Source: Pelagibius sp965227505
Lineage (GTDB): Bacteria; Pseudomonadota; Alphaproteobacteria; Kiloniellales; Kiloniellaceae
NCBI RefSeq assembly: GCF_965227505.1
Contig: NZ_OZ245757.1
Span: forward strand, 1,240,001 to 1,304,000
Direction of reading: 5' to 3'
DNA: 64,000 nucleotides
Below are positions 42,825 to 51,757 of the stretch, one piece after another (position 1 is the stretch's first letter; every line of letters starts with the position of its first letter). The position numbers and the translations under genes were made by a program. Below the pieces are notes generated by a model. It searched no databases and was not told where the DNA came from. It worked only from the letters and a program-made list of their open reading frames with translations.

Positions 42825-44128
42825 ATGCTCGGGTCAAGCCCACTGGTGTCCGGTTTAGATTTGGTGGACTGAGCGCACGGTGTTGATTCTACTTGTGTCC
42901 AAGCGTTTGGCGACGTCCTGGGACACGAGAAAGGAACAACACCGTGCGACACCAGAATAGCGTTTTTCACGATCTTCTAAAGCGGGTTCCCTGGGGAGAG
43001 TTCGAGCGCCTGGTGGCTGAGCACGGAGCGGACCATCGGGTTCGCCGTCTGCCAACCAAGAGCCAGTTTATAGCCTTGCTTTACGGGCAGCTTTCCGGGT
43101 CGACGAGCCTGCGGGAGATCGTTGGCGGCCTGGAGAGCCATGCCAGGCGGCTCTACCACCTGGGTGGGCGACCAGTGTCACGCTCGACTTTGTCGGACGC
43201 CAATGCCCTGCGCCCGAGCGCGGTATTCAGCGATCTCTTTGCGGCGATGGTTGGTCAAGCCCAGCGGGGCCTGCGCCGCAAAGTCGGTGAGGCGGTCTAT
43301 CTGATTGATTCCACCAGTATCCGCCTCAGCGGGATTGGCTGCGAGTGGGCGCACTTTTCAGCCAAAGCCTGCGGCGCCAAGGCGCACGTCATCTATGATC
43401 CCGCCGCTGACCGGCCGATCTATGCGGCGGTCACCGCGGCCAAGGTCAACGACATCACCGTCGCCCAGACGATGCCGATAGAGGCAGGAGCTACCTACGT
43501 CTTCGATCTCGCCTACTACGATTACGGCTGGTGGGCCAGGATGGATGCCGCCGGTTGCCGCATCGTCACCCGCTTCAAGTCCAATACGCCCCTGGCTGGA
43601 GCCGTTGAACTCGACGTAGTGGAAGGCACCAGCATCCTCTCCGACCGCATCGGGCTGTTGCCGCAGCGTCAGGCTAACAGCCGCAAGAACCCCTTCAGCA
43701 GCCCGGTTCGCGAGGTGCGCGTCAAGACCCACACCGGCAAGATCTTGCGCATTCTCTCGAACGATCTCAAGGCCCCAGCCAGGGAAATCGCCGATCTCTA
43801 CAAGCGCCGCTGGGCCATCGAGCTGTTCTTCCGATGGGTCAAGCAAACCCTCAAAATCCGCCACTGCCTCGGAGCCAGCGAGAACGCCCTACGCATCCAG
43901 ATTGCCGTCGCCCTCATCGCTTTCCTGATCCTGCGCATGGCTCAGGGCGACCAGAAAACCATCCAAAGCCCGCTCAAGTTCGCCCGTCTCGTCCGCGCAA
44001 ACCTCATGCACCGACGCCGTATAGATCGGCTGATAACCGCCCAACCCGATCCACGCGAAAACCCAAATCAAATGGCCTTGCTATGGGTTTGAATCTAAAC
44101 CGGACACCAGTGGGCTTGACCCGAGCAT
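42825..44128. mobile_element. IS4-type insertion sequence with 37-bp perfect end repeats
   Basis: One transposase gene is bounded by perfect 37-bp inverted repeats, 42825-42861 and 44092-44128. The inner 20 bp (ACTGGTGTCCGGTTTAGATT) look like the real element ends. The outer 17 (ATGCTCGGGTCAAGCCC) resemble part of a REP-type palindrome, so the true borders and target duplication cannot be fixed by reading. The element splits the space between ygfZ and meaB without damaging either. Confidence 0.85.
42944..44092 (+). CDS. IS4 family transposase
   Basis: A 382-residue DDE transposase. The first Asp is in VYLIDSTSIRLSG, the second in VFDLAYYDYGWW, and the Glu in the IS4 hallmark YKRRWAIELFFRWVK (Y-x2-R-x3-E-x6-K). 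The N-terminal 75 residues are the DUF4372-type helical domain. GTG 42944 starts the conserved VRHQNSVFHDLL segment, with AAAGGA a few bases upstream. The frame is complete, so the element may be active. The stop lies at the edge of the right end repeat. Confidence 0.93.
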   Translation: MRHQNSVFHDLLKRVPWGEFERLVAEHGADHRVRRLPTKSQFIALLYGQLSGSTSLREIVGGLESHARRLYHLGGRPVSRSTLSDANALRPSAVFSDLFAAMVGQAQRGLRRKVGEAVYLIDSTSIRLSGIGCEWAHFSAKACGAKAHVIYDPAADRPIYAAVTAAKVNDITVAQTMPIEAGATYVFDLAYYDYGWWARMDAAGCRIVTRFKSNTPLAGAVELDVVEGTSILSDRIGLLPQRQANSRKNPFSSPVREVRVKTHTGKILRILSNDLKAPAREIADLYKRRWAIELFFRWVKQTLKIRHCLGASENALRIQIAVALIAFLILRMAQGDQKTIQSPLKFARLVRANLMHRRRIDRLITAQPDPRENPNQMALLWV

Positions 44129-44148
44129 GACAAAGCAATGCGGGCGGC

Positions 44149-45087
44149 CTAATCCGCGATCGCTGCCGAGAGGTCGGCGAGGCGCTCGTAGGGGGAATCG
44201 CCGCGGTCGAGGTTGAGGCGGCAGCCGATGATCTCGGCCCGCTTCACCCCTTCCCGCCCGAAGCGGGTGCGCAACGCCTCGGCGAACCAGATCCGCGCGT
44301 TGGTGTGGCGGCGCTTCTCCAGCCGTCCGGCATCGGCCAGCCAGGCGGCGTGGCGGTCGATGGCGGCGACCAGCGGCGCGATGCCGTCACCGCGCTGGGC
44401 GGCCACCGGCAGGATCGGCACCTTCCAGCCGTTGGGCCGGCGCTGGTGGGTCAACGCGGCGCGCAGGTCCGCCTGGCTGCGCTGCGCCGCCTCCATATCC
44501 GCCTTGGTGACGACCGCGAGGTCCGGGATTTCCATGATCCCGGCCTTCATGAACTGCAGGGAATCGCCGGATCCGGGCTGCACGCAGAAGACCACGGTGT
44601 CGGCGACCCAGGCCACGTCGGTTTCAGACTGGCCGACACCGACGGTCTCGATCAGCACCACGTCGTAGACCGCGCGCATCAGCAGCATGCCGGCGACGGT
44701 GAGTTCCGCCAGACCGCCCAGGCGGTCGCGCGCCGCCATGGAGCGCACGAAGACCCCGCCATCCTCCGGGTCGGTCATGAGCCTGAGGCGGTCGCCGAGC
44801 AGCGCCCCGCCGCTGCGCCGCGACGAGGGATCGACGGCGATCACCCCCACGGTCCGCCCGGCGCCGCGCAGTTCCGGCAGCAGCGCGCCCAGCAGGGTCG
44901 ATTTGCCCACCCCCGGCGGCCCGGTGACCCCGATAACGTGCCCCTTGGGGGCCGCAAAGGCGGCATCCAGCAGCGCGACGGTGTCCGGCGCCTCCGGTGC
45001 CGATTCGAGCACCGCCAGGGCCTCCGCCATGGCGGCTTTGCCGCCGGCGACGAGGTCCTTCAGGGTCATGGCATGCCCGATGGTCAT
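44149..45087 (-). CDS. meaB: MeaB-type methylmalonyl-CoA mutase-associated GTPase
   Basis: A 312-residue G3E-family GTPase (ArgK/MeaB) that guards and reloads cobalamin-dependent methylmalonyl-CoA mutase. Walker A VTGPPGVGKSTLLGALL, the AVDPSSRRSGGALLGDR switch, ETVGVGQSE and the NKxD-equivalent VVTKADME are present. Start ATG 45087 is tentative; 45069 is a second option. No mutase gene is adjacent in this window. Propionyl-CoA made by the AcuI operon at 21365 would feed that enzyme. Confidence 0.92.
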   Translation of the reverse strand: MTIGHAMTLKDLVAGGKAAMAEALAVLESAPEAPDTVALLDAAFAAPKGHVIGVTGPPGVGKSTLLGALLPELRGAGRTVGVIAVDPSSRRSGGALLGDRLRLMTDPEDGGVFVRSMAARDRLGGLAELTVAGMLLMRAVYDVVLIETVGVGQSETDVAWVADTVVFCVQPGSGDSLQFMKAGIMEIPDLAVVTKADMEAAQRSQADLRAALTHQRRPNGWKVPILPVAAQRGDGIAPLVAAIDRHAAWLADAGRLEKRRHTNARIWFAEALRTRFGREGVKRAEIIGCRLNLDRGDSPYERLADLSAAIAD

Positions 45088-45276
45088 GACGGTTAGTTGG
45101 CCGTGTTGCGGCGATCCGGTCAAGGGCGAAGAGGGGTTTTAAGAGCCTTCTTCACCGGGATTTGCTTGATCTGCCTCAAGGCAGAAAGCGCCGTGCTCCC
45201 GTACCCTTCCGGCAAAAGGTCGCCACCCGGCGCACCCATCCCGAAAGAAAGGACCGGTTCTACTTAGGAGGTTGTA

Positions 45277-45768
45277 ATGGCCCTCAAAGATCTGACCCCC
45301 TGGCCGCACGGCAAGGCCGGCGCGGCGCCCTCCATCTCCGACCTGCACCGCGAAGTCGACCGCGTGTTCGACGACTTCTGGCGCGGCTTCGGCCGTCCCT
45401 CACTCTTTGCCGGCAACGGCGAGGCCATGAGCTTCGATATCCGTGTCGACACTAGCGAGGACGACAAGGCCTATCACGTTGTCGCCGAGCTGCCCGGCAT
45501 GACCGAAAAGGATGTCGAGGTCACCTTCACCGACAACAGGCTGACGATCTCCGGCGAGAAGAAGGAGGAAAAGGAAGTCAAGGAGGAGAACTACCACCGA
45601 CGTGAGCGCTCCTTCGGCAGCTTCCGCCGCTCCTTTACCCTTCCGGCCGACATCGACGAAGCGAAGATCGCCGCCACCTTCAAGGACGGTGTGATGACCG
45701 TCGATCTGCCGAAGACCAAGACCGCCCAGAAGAAGGCGAAGAAGATCACCATTTCCCGCGGCAAGTAA
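45277..45768 (+). CDS. Hsp20/alpha-crystallin small heat-shock protein
   Basis: A 163-residue small chaperone. The alpha-crystallin domain runs from FDIRVDTSEDDKAYHVVAEL to VMTVDLPKTK, with the conserved ELPGMTEKDVEV and a Phe-rich SFGSFRRSFTLP strand; a Lys-rich C-terminal tail follows. It holds unfolding proteins for refolding by other chaperones. A perfect TAGGAGG site precedes ATG 45277. The 5' leader holds CTGCC-TCAA-GGCAG (45171-45184), too short to call a thermosensor. A strong terminator follows the gene. Confidence 0.93.
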   Translation: MALKDLTPWPHGKAGAAPSISDLHREVDRVFDDFWRGFGRPSLFAGNGEAMSFDIRVDTSEDDKAYHVVAELPGMTEKDVEVTFTDNRLTISGEKKEEKEVKEENYHRRERSFGSFRRSFTLPADIDEAKIAATFKDGVMTVDLPKTKTAQKKAKKITISRGK

Positions 45769-45795
45769 GCCGCCAGGCTTTTCCGATCCGTCCTG

Positions 45796-45830
45796 ACCCG
45801 GGCCGCCCTCCAACGGCCCGGGTTCGTTTT
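45796..45830 (+). terminator. Rho-independent terminator of the hsp20 gene
   Basis: A perfect 10-bp stem ACCCGGGCCG (45796-45805) with CGGCCCGGGT (45814-45823), an 8-base loop, then TCGTTTT. It starts 28 bp after the hsp20 stop and ends just before the convergent gene at 45838. Confidence 0.85.
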
Positions 45831-45837
45831 GAGCGCT

Positions 45838-46752
45838 TCAAGCTGAACGAGCGAGCCTGGACTGCAGCTTCCTCAAGAAGATATCACCGGGATAGCTGCG
45901 CGATTCCAGGGTCACGCCCAGCGGGAAGTCATCGAAAACAAGCTGCAGCGGTGTGGTCTCGATCTCCACGTCCCAGATATGGCCGTCGGGCCCACTCACC
46001 TTCTTTATCAGCGTTCCATCGAGGCGGTGCAGCAACTCAGCGGCATAGGCCTCGAAGTCGTCCCATCCGGCTCTCTCCGTTAGCAGCAGCGACAAGTGGC
46101 CTGAAGCCTGAGGCTGGAGGGTAAGCCTCTCCATCGGGAAGTCCCACATCTTGCCGCCTTCGTCCTCCCGCAGCAGGCGCCGCAGCCGCATCTGGATGAA
46201 AGGGATGCTGACAAGCCAGTAAAGCAGCAGGATCGCCGTTCCGACCTTCAGGCCGAGCCGCGTGGCCGCACCGCGTTCCGCTTCCACCAGATCGACGGCA
46301 GCCCGAATGAAGACGTAGAGATATCCTGCAGCGCCTGCCAACAGACCAACTGCGAAAGCAACCACTCCGAAAGTGCCGAGAGCGTTGTTGAGCGCCTCAA
46401 TCGCCGATTCAGTACCGGGCAGGAAGACATAGAGGGATGTGATTATGACAACCGCGAGAGCGAAGGCCGCAATTGGGCGGCGGATGGCCCGTGAGCGCTG
46501 TGATCTGAAGCCGCCGCTCGTCACCAAGATGACAAGCAGCGCATAGCCCATAGGCACGATGCCAAATGAAATCGCGAAAGCCCGATCAATGGGGTCCAAA
46601 CCCGCGGCGTTGGCGAGCAGCGCATTACCAAAGAGGTAGTTGACCCCGAAGCCGGGAGCGAGAATGAGTCCAATCACCAGCAGCCACATCCATGCCGGGT
46701 GCAGACGCGCAAGCCGCCGGAGAATACTGCTTTTTGTCGGCACCTCGGCCAA
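45838..46752 (-). CDS. Membrane protein of unknown function
   Basis: A 304-residue protein with about five transmembrane helices in its first 200 residues (such as WMWLLVIGLILAPGFGVNYL, FGVVAFAVGLLAGAAGYLYV and TAILLLYWLVSIPFIQM), then a 95-residue soluble domain that is mostly beta (RLTLQPQASGHLSLLL, HIWDVEIETTPLQLVF, VTLESRSYPGD). No family is recognised. TTG 46752 is chosen because GGAGG lies eight bases upstream; a GTG at 46743 or TTG at 46767 is possible. It is convergent with hsp20. Confidence 0.7.
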   Translation of the reverse strand: MAEVPTKSSILRRLARLHPAWMWLLVIGLILAPGFGVNYLFGNALLANAAGLDPIDRAFAISFGIVPMGYALLVILVTSGGFRSQRSRAIRRPIAAFALAVVIITSLYVFLPGTESAIEALNNALGTFGVVAFAVGLLAGAAGYLYVFIRAAVDLVEAERGAATRLGLKVGTAILLLYWLVSIPFIQMRLRRLLREDEGGKMWDFPMERLTLQPQASGHLSLLLTERAGWDDFEAYAAELLHRLDGTLIKKVSGPDGHIWDVEIETTPLQLVFDDFPLGVTLESRSYPGDIFLRKLQSRLARSA

Positions 46753-46907
46753 GAGGGCAACCTCCAAAGGACTCCGATCGCCTCTATACCACGGGTTGAA
46801 GCGGGCCGTAACGATTGGGCGAATCTCCCTGCTCCCGTTAACCCTTGTTAAGCATCTTGCGGGGATACTGGCGTGGCCCGTTGACGGCAGACAAGGGAAG
46901 AGCCCCG

Positions 46908-47132
46908 ATGAGCAAGCATCTGGTATCGGCCGACAATCCGAACGGCCAGCGCAGCGAGGAACTGCTGGCGGAGATCCGCGCCGAGATCCTGGGCCGCATG
47001 GCCGCCTATGCCGAGGACCCGCGCCCGGAGGCCAAGACTGTGCTGGAGAACAACCTGGAGATCGCCCAGCTTCTGACCGATGCCATCCATCTGGCGGAGG
47101 TCAACTCCCAGACCCTGGCCGAAGACCTCTAG
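46908..47132 (+). CDS. Small hypothetical protein (74 aa)
   Basis: A 74-residue acidic helical protein (SEELLAEIRAEILGRMAAYA, then LENNLEIAQLLTDAIHL). AAGGGAAG seven bases before ATG 46908 supports it. Residues align to no family I know. It precedes a methyltransferase on the same strand by about 77 bp and may be cotranscribed. Confidence 0.7.
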   Translation: MSKHLVSADNPNGQRSEELLAEIRAEILGRMAAYAEDPRPEAKTVLENNLEIAQLLTDAIHLAEVNSQTLAEDL

Positions 47133-47209
47133 GACCCGGCCCGTGCAGCGCAGAACCGACCCGCGGGCCGATCCGCGGAAAGCCTTGCGGGCCTATGCCC
47201 GCCGGTGCC

Positions 47210-48070
47210 ATGCTCGCGATCCTTATGAGCCGGTCACCCAACGTCGCCTCGCACTACGCCCGGGAAGGCGCGCCGAGCGGGCGCATCCTCTCCGCGCTTA
47301 CGGCCGCCGGTAAGGACCTCTCCCGCCTCAGCCCGGCGGACCTCATCCCCTACGATCAGTTTCACCTCCGCGGCCACGAGGCGACGGAGGAATTGGCTCA
47401 ACTCCTCTCACCCCAGGCCGACGCCGTGGTGCTGGACCTGGGCTGCGGCATCGGCGGCCCGGCGCGCTGGCTGGCCGACCAGCGCGGCTGCCGCGTTATC
47501 GGCATAGACCTCACCCCGGACTACTGCCTGGCGGCGCAGGAACTGAGCGCCCAGGTGGGGCTCGCCGAACGCGCCGGTTTCGTCTGCGGCGACGGCCTCG
47601 CCCTGCCCTTCGCCGACGCCAGCTTCGACCAGATCTGGACCCAGCACGCCGCCATGAACATCGCCGACAAGGCGCGGCTCTACCGGGAGGTGGCGCGGGT
47701 GCTGAAGCCCGGCGGGCGCTTCGGGCTCTACGACATCATGGCCGGCGCCGCCGGCGACCCCCATTTCCCCGCGCCCTGGTCCAACACACCGGAGTGGAGC
47801 CACCTGACGGCACCGGCAGCGGTGCGCGAGGCGCTGCTCGCCGCCGGCCTGAAGGAACGCCACTGGCGCGACCTCACCGCGGAGGCCAGGGCCTGGAGCG
47901 AGAAGGTCATCGCCGCCCAGCAAGCCGCAAAAGGCACAAATCCCCAGAACCCCGTGGGGCCCGCAATCATCCTGGGCCCGGCCTTCGCCGAGATGTTCGC
48001 CAACCTGAGCCGCAGCCTTGCCGAGAACCGGGTCACCGTGGTCCAGGGCGTCTTCGACAAGCCGGGCTGA
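47210..48070 (+). CDS. Class I SAM-dependent methyltransferase
   Basis: A 286-residue methyltransferase. Motif I VLDLGCGIGGPARWLADQRG, the acidic VIGIDLTPDYC, DGLALPFADASFDQIWTQHA (motif IV) and VLKPGGRFGLYDIM (motif VI) are typical of small-molecule C- or O-methyltransferases like those acting on phospholipid headgroups or glycine/sarcosine. ATG 47210 is one of several clustered starts (47195, 47225). The substrate is not shown by context. Confidence 0.82.
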   Translation: MLAILMSRSPNVASHYAREGAPSGRILSALTAAGKDLSRLSPADLIPYDQFHLRGHEATEELAQLLSPQADAVVLDLGCGIGGPARWLADQRGCRVIGIDLTPDYCLAAQELSAQVGLAERAGFVCGDGLALPFADASFDQIWTQHAAMNIADKARLYREVARVLKPGGRFGLYDIMAGAAGDPHFPAPWSNTPEWSHLTAPAAVREALLAAGLKERHWRDLTAEARAWSEKVIAAQQAAKGTNPQNPVGPAIILGPAFAEMFANLSRSLAENRVTVVQGVFDKPG

Positions 48071-48101
48071 GCACCGGCGAACCCTTCCGCTCAACAGAAG
48101 G

Positions 48102-48269
48102 CCCCCTCACCCTCCCGCTGACGCGGGCCCCTCCGTCTCCCACGAGGGGAGAGGGCCTTTAACGCCGCCTCAGAGTTACCCCCTCTCCCCTGGTGGCAGA
48201 GGGTTGCGCAGGCTTGGCGAGCGCAGCGAACCCCTTGCAGTACTGATGGGCCGGAGCTGGGTGAGGGGG
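48102..48269. repeat. REP-like dispersed repeat with inverted ends
   Basis: The element is framed by an 11-bp perfect inverted repeat, CCCCCTCACCC (48102-48112) and GGGTGAGGGGG (48259-48269). Inside are further C-rich/G-rich palindromic parts. It lies between the convergent methyltransferase and LysR genes, a typical place for an extragenic palindromic element. Alphaproteobacterial genomes commonly carry many such copies. Confidence 0.65.
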
Positions 48270-48303
48270 AACTGCCGCCGGCCGAACAAAGGGCGCCAGT
48301 TCC

Positions 48304-49251
48304 CTACCCGCCCTTGCGACCCCGTCTGAGGACGCGGCGGCCGACGGTCTGGACCTCGGTACTGGCGTCCTCCTCGTCGCGGACGGCGAAGAGCCAGTCG
48401 ATGAAGACACTGGCGATGGGCGCTGCCTTCACCTCGTTGCGGCAGACCACGTAGAAGCTGTCGATGGCCGGCACCGCCAGGTCGAAGGGCGCGACCAGGC
48501 TGCCGCGGGCCATCAGGGTGCTGGCGGTCCGGCTGTCGCCGATGGCCACGCCGTTGCCCTGCAGCGCCGCCTCGACGGCAAGACGGGCGTCGCTCATGAA
48601 GTGATGGCGGCCCTTGCTGAGTTCCAGTGCCCGCGCGACGGTCAGCCAGGTCTGCCATTCCCGCCCTTCATCGGCGTGCAGCAGCACATGGTGGGCAAGG
48701 TCCTTCACAGACCGCAGGGGGCGGCTGTTCAGCAGGGTCGGGCTTGCAACCGGAAACAGCTCGATGTCGGACCAGTGCCGCACCCAGCAGTCGCCCCAGG
48801 TGCCCTGCCCGTAGCGGATGCAGACATCGACGTCGGGGTCGAAGACCGCCTCGGGATCGTTGCCGCCGGTCAGGCGCAGGCGCACCCCCGGGAACTGCTC
48901 GGAAAAGCGGCTGAGACGCGGGATCAGCCAGAGCGACAGCAGCGCGGGCACGCAGCTCACCACCAGATCGCCGCCGGTGGAGGGCCGGGTCATCCGCGCC
49001 GTCGCCGTCGCAATGTCCTGGAAGGCGTTCGAAAGCGTGGGCAGCAGGGCCGCGCCGTGGGGCGTCAGCTTGACCCGGCGCGCGCCGCGTTCCAGTAGCG
49101 CCACGTTCAGCGCCGCCTCCAGGCTGCGGATCTGATGGCTCACCGCACCATGGGTGACGTTGAGTTCCTTGGCGGCGCGGGAAACCGAGCCGTGCCGGGC
49201 CGCGGCCTCGAAGGCGCGCAGGGGATTGAGGGGTGGCAGGCGGGCGGACAT
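48304..49251 (-). CDS. LysR family regulator (GcvA-like)
   Basis: A 315-residue LysR-type transcription factor. The helix-turn-helix is LRAFEAAARHGSVSRAAKEL with HGAVSHQIRSLEAAL, and the effector-binding domain starts at GGDLVVSCVPALLSLWLIPR. The C-terminus ends in an Arg-rich tail. It faces the ureohydrolase/transporter operon across a 128-bp gap that holds a clear LysR-type operator, so it very probably controls that operon and itself. Confidence 0.92.
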   Translation of the reverse strand: MSARLPPLNPLRAFEAAARHGSVSRAAKELNVTHGAVSHQIRSLEAALNVALLERGARRVKLTPHGAALLPTLSNAFQDIATATARMTRPSTGGDLVVSCVPALLSLWLIPRLSRFSEQFPGVRLRLTGGNDPEAVFDPDVDVCIRYGQGTWGDCWVRHWSDIELFPVASPTLLNSRPLRSVKDLAHHVLLHADEGREWQTWLTVARALELSKGRHHFMSDARLAVEAALQGNGVAIGDSRTASTLMARGSLVAPFDLAVPAIDSFYVVCRNEVKAAPIASVFIDWLFAVRDEEDASTEVQTVGRRVLRRGRKGG

Positions 49252-49262
49252 GGCGACACTTC

Positions 49263-49283
49263 TATGTGATTTTTTCTCACATA
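49263..49283. promoter_or_regulatory. LysR-type operator
   Basis: TATGTGA (49263-49269) and TCACATA (49277-49283) form a perfect 7-bp inverted repeat around TTTTTTC, and contain the T-N11-A (T49267, A49279) expected of LysR binding sites. It sits 12 bp from the LysR start and about 100 bp from the ureohydrolase start. Confidence 0.75.
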
Positions 49284-49379
49284 AGACCGTATAACAATGT
49301 CAATTGCTCTCGCAACAGGCCTTCCGCGATACTGTGACCCAAGGAAAACGAAGGGTTTGCGCGGGGGCAGGCGGCGATC

Positions 49380-50429
49380 ATGGCATGGGATGCGGACAAG
49401 CTGGCGGCCTTGCGGGAGAAGTACGCGCAGGGCCACGGGGGCGATGTCTTCGATCCGGCGTACCGCAAGGTGGCCGACCAGATCTTCGATGCGAGCGGCA
49501 CCCGCATGGCGCCCTATGCGGGGATCTCGACGCTGCTCGACGCACCACAGCGCGAGATTGATCCGCAGGACCCCGACTTCGGCGACCTTCAAGTCGCGCT
49601 GATCGGCGTGCCCATGGACCTTGGTGTGACCAACCGCCCCGGCGCGCGCTTCGGGCCGCGGGCGCTGCGCACCATCGAGCGCATCGGGCCCTACAATCAC
49701 GTCATGGCCTGCGCGCCGACCTACGATCTGCGCGTCGCCGATGTGGGCGACGTTCCCTTCGCCAGCCGCTACCGGCTGGAGGGCAGCCTCGACGACATCG
49801 AACGCTACTTCGAGAAGGTGCACGCCGCCGGCGTGGTGCCGCTCTCCGTCGGCGGCGACCACTCCGTCACCTATCCGATCATGAAGGCCATCGGCCGCGA
49901 CCAGCCCGTCGGCATGGTTCACATCGATGCCCATTGCGACACCGGCGGGTCCTTCGACCACAGCAAGTTCCACCATGGCGGGCCGTTCCGCAACGCGGTG
50001 CTGGACGGCGTGCTCGACCCCACCCGGACGATCCAGATCGGCATCCGCGGTTCGGCGGAGTATCTCTGGGAGTTCTCCTTCGACAGCGGCATGACGGTGG
50101 TTCATGCCGAGGAAGTGCCGAAGCTGGGAATCGCCGCCGTGGTGGAAAAGGCCCTGTCGGTCGTCAGCGAAGGTCCGACCTACATCTCCTTCGACATCGA
50201 CGGCATCGATCCCGCCTTTGCGCCGGGCACCGGCACGCCGGAGGTCGGCGGCCTGACGACCCGGGAAGTACTGGCGATCCTGCACGGCCTGAAGGGCATC
50301 AACGTTGTCGGCGGAGACGTGGTGGAGGTGGCGCCGCAGTACGACACCACCACCAACACCGCCCATGTGGGTGCGCAGGTTCTGTTCGAGATTCTCAGTC
50401 TGATGGTTTACAGCCCACGGTTCGCGTGA
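49380..50429 (+). CDS. Agmatinase-family ureohydrolase
   Basis: A 349-residue arginase-superfamily enzyme that cleaves a guanidino compound to an amine plus urea, using two Mn2+ ions. The metal motifs GGDHS, HIDAHCDTGGSF (DAHxD) and FDIDGIDPAFAPGTGTP (SxDxDxxDP type) are intact. The length exceeds E. coli agmatinase (306 residues) and is closer to guanidinobutyrase/guanidinopropionase types, so agmatine or 4-guanidinobutyrate are both possible. ATG 49380 has GGGGGCAGG upstream. It is the first gene of the LysR-controlled operon. Confidence 0.88.
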   Translation: MAWDADKLAALREKYAQGHGGDVFDPAYRKVADQIFDASGTRMAPYAGISTLLDAPQREIDPQDPDFGDLQVALIGVPMDLGVTNRPGARFGPRALRTIERIGPYNHVMACAPTYDLRVADVGDVPFASRYRLEGSLDDIERYFEKVHAAGVVPLSVGGDHSVTYPIMKAIGRDQPVGMVHIDAHCDTGGSFDHSKFHHGGPFRNAVLDGVLDPTRTIQIGIRGSAEYLWEFSFDSGMTVVHAEEVPKLGIAAVVEKALSVVSEGPTYISFDIDGIDPAFAPGTGTPEVGGLTTREVLAILHGLKGINVVGGDVVEVAPQYDTTTNTAHVGAQVLFEILSLMVYSPRFA

Positions 50430-50543
50430 AGGCTGGTGTTGGGGCAAACCCAACCGAAACAGGGGGAAGGTCCAGTCAATCAGGCCACGCCAAGTGGCCT
50501 CAGCAACGACAATGCCAGAAATGACAGTGGAGGTAGGTGAGAG

Positions 50544-51650
50544 ATGAACAAGCGAATTGCCAAGAGCGGCATCAGCCGCCGGAGCCTGATGGCCGCGGGA
50601 CTCGCAGGGGCGGGGGTCGCCGCGGCCGGCGCCCTCGCCATGCCGACGGTGCTGCGCGCGCAGGACCGCTCGCTGAAGGTCGGCGTCTACGGCGGCTACT
50701 TCAAGGATTCCTTCGACAAACACATTTTCCCTGAGTTCACCAAAGCCACCGGCATCGCCGTGGAGTCAGTGGCGGAACCGACGGGTGAGGCCTGGCTGGT
50801 CCAGCTGGAGCAGGCCGCCAAGGCCGGCCGCGCGCCCGCCGACGTCTCCATGATGTCCCAGGTCGCCATGCTCAAGGGCCAGGCGATCAATCTCTGGACC
50901 GCGCTCGACCGGAACCGTATGCCGAACAGCGAGAACCTGATCGGCGAGTTCGTGAACAGCTATCCCGACGGCCGGGTGGCCGGCATCGGCGCCGTGGCCT
51001 GGTACATCACCCTGGTGTCGAATACCGAGGCCTATCCCGAGGCACCGACCTCCTGGGCGGCTCTGTGGGACGGCGCCAACCAGGACAAGCTCGGCCTGCT
51101 CGCCCTCGTCTCCAACTCCTTCCTCCTGGAGGTGACGGCCAAGACCTACATGGGCGGCACCGATGCCCTCGACAGCGAGGAGGGGCTGCTGAAGGCCTTC
51201 GACAAGCTGGCCGAGGTGAAGTCCAACGTGCGGCTCTGGTACCGCGACGAGGCCCAGTTCGAACAGGCTCTCAAGTCCGGCGAGATTCCCATGGGCCAGT
51301 ACTATCACGACGTCACCGGCCTGGCGGCGGCCGACGGCCACCCGGTGCGCTCGACCTTCCCCAAGGAGGGCGGCATCCTCGACAGCGGCTGCTGGGCGCT
51401 GTCGCGCGCCTCGAAGAAGTCCGACGAAGCGCACATCTTCATCGACTACATGAGCCAGCCGTCGATCCAGGCCACCATGTCCCGCAAGGTCGGCACGGCA
51501 CCGACGGTGAAGCGCGATCTGCTCGATCTGACGGGCGACGAGTTCGCCTCCGTTTCCTCAGAGATCGATCCGATCATACCGCGCTACGACCTTTACCAGA
51601 CCAAGTCCGACTGGCTTAATCAGAAGTGGACAGAGCTGATCGTCGGCTGA
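50544..51650 (+). CDS. Tat-exported polyamine-type ABC substrate-binding protein
   Basis: A 368-residue periplasmic binding protein of the spermidine/putrescine PotD/PotF class. The N-terminus is a twin-arginine signal (ISRRSLMAAGLAGAG, cleavage after VLRAQD near residue 40). The mature fold begins SLKVGVYGGYFKDSFDKH and has WLVQLEQAAKAGRAPADVSM. GGAGGTAGGTGAGAG precedes ATG 50544. It lies 114 bp after the ureohydrolase gene and ahead of ATPase and permease genes, completing the transporter. Confidence 0.88.
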   Translation: MNKRIAKSGISRRSLMAAGLAGAGVAAAGALAMPTVLRAQDRSLKVGVYGGYFKDSFDKHIFPEFTKATGIAVESVAEPTGEAWLVQLEQAAKAGRAPADVSMMSQVAMLKGQAINLWTALDRNRMPNSENLIGEFVNSYPDGRVAGIGAVAWYITLVSNTEAYPEAPTSWAALWDGANQDKLGLLALVSNSFLLEVTAKTYMGGTDALDSEEGLLKAFDKLAEVKSNVRLWYRDEAQFEQALKSGEIPMGQYYHDVTGLAAADGHPVRSTFPKEGGILDSGCWALSRASKKSDEAHIFIDYMSQPSIQATMSRKVGTAPTVKRDLLDLTGDEFASVSSEIDPIIPRYDLYQTKSDWLNQKWTELIVG

Positions 51651-51757
51651 AGACCACGCCGAACGAAACCGAGGGGGCCTGAGGGCGCCGCCACTTCCGG
51701 CGGCGGCGCCCTGCCCTGTCGCCCATCAGCGCTGTCGACACGCAACGCGGGGACGCC

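Noticed and set aside
45171..45184. CTGCC-TCAA-GGCAG hairpin in the hsp20 leader as an RNA thermometer
   Set aside because: Only five base pairs and 85 bases from the ribosome binding site; nothing pairs convincingly with the AGGAGG.
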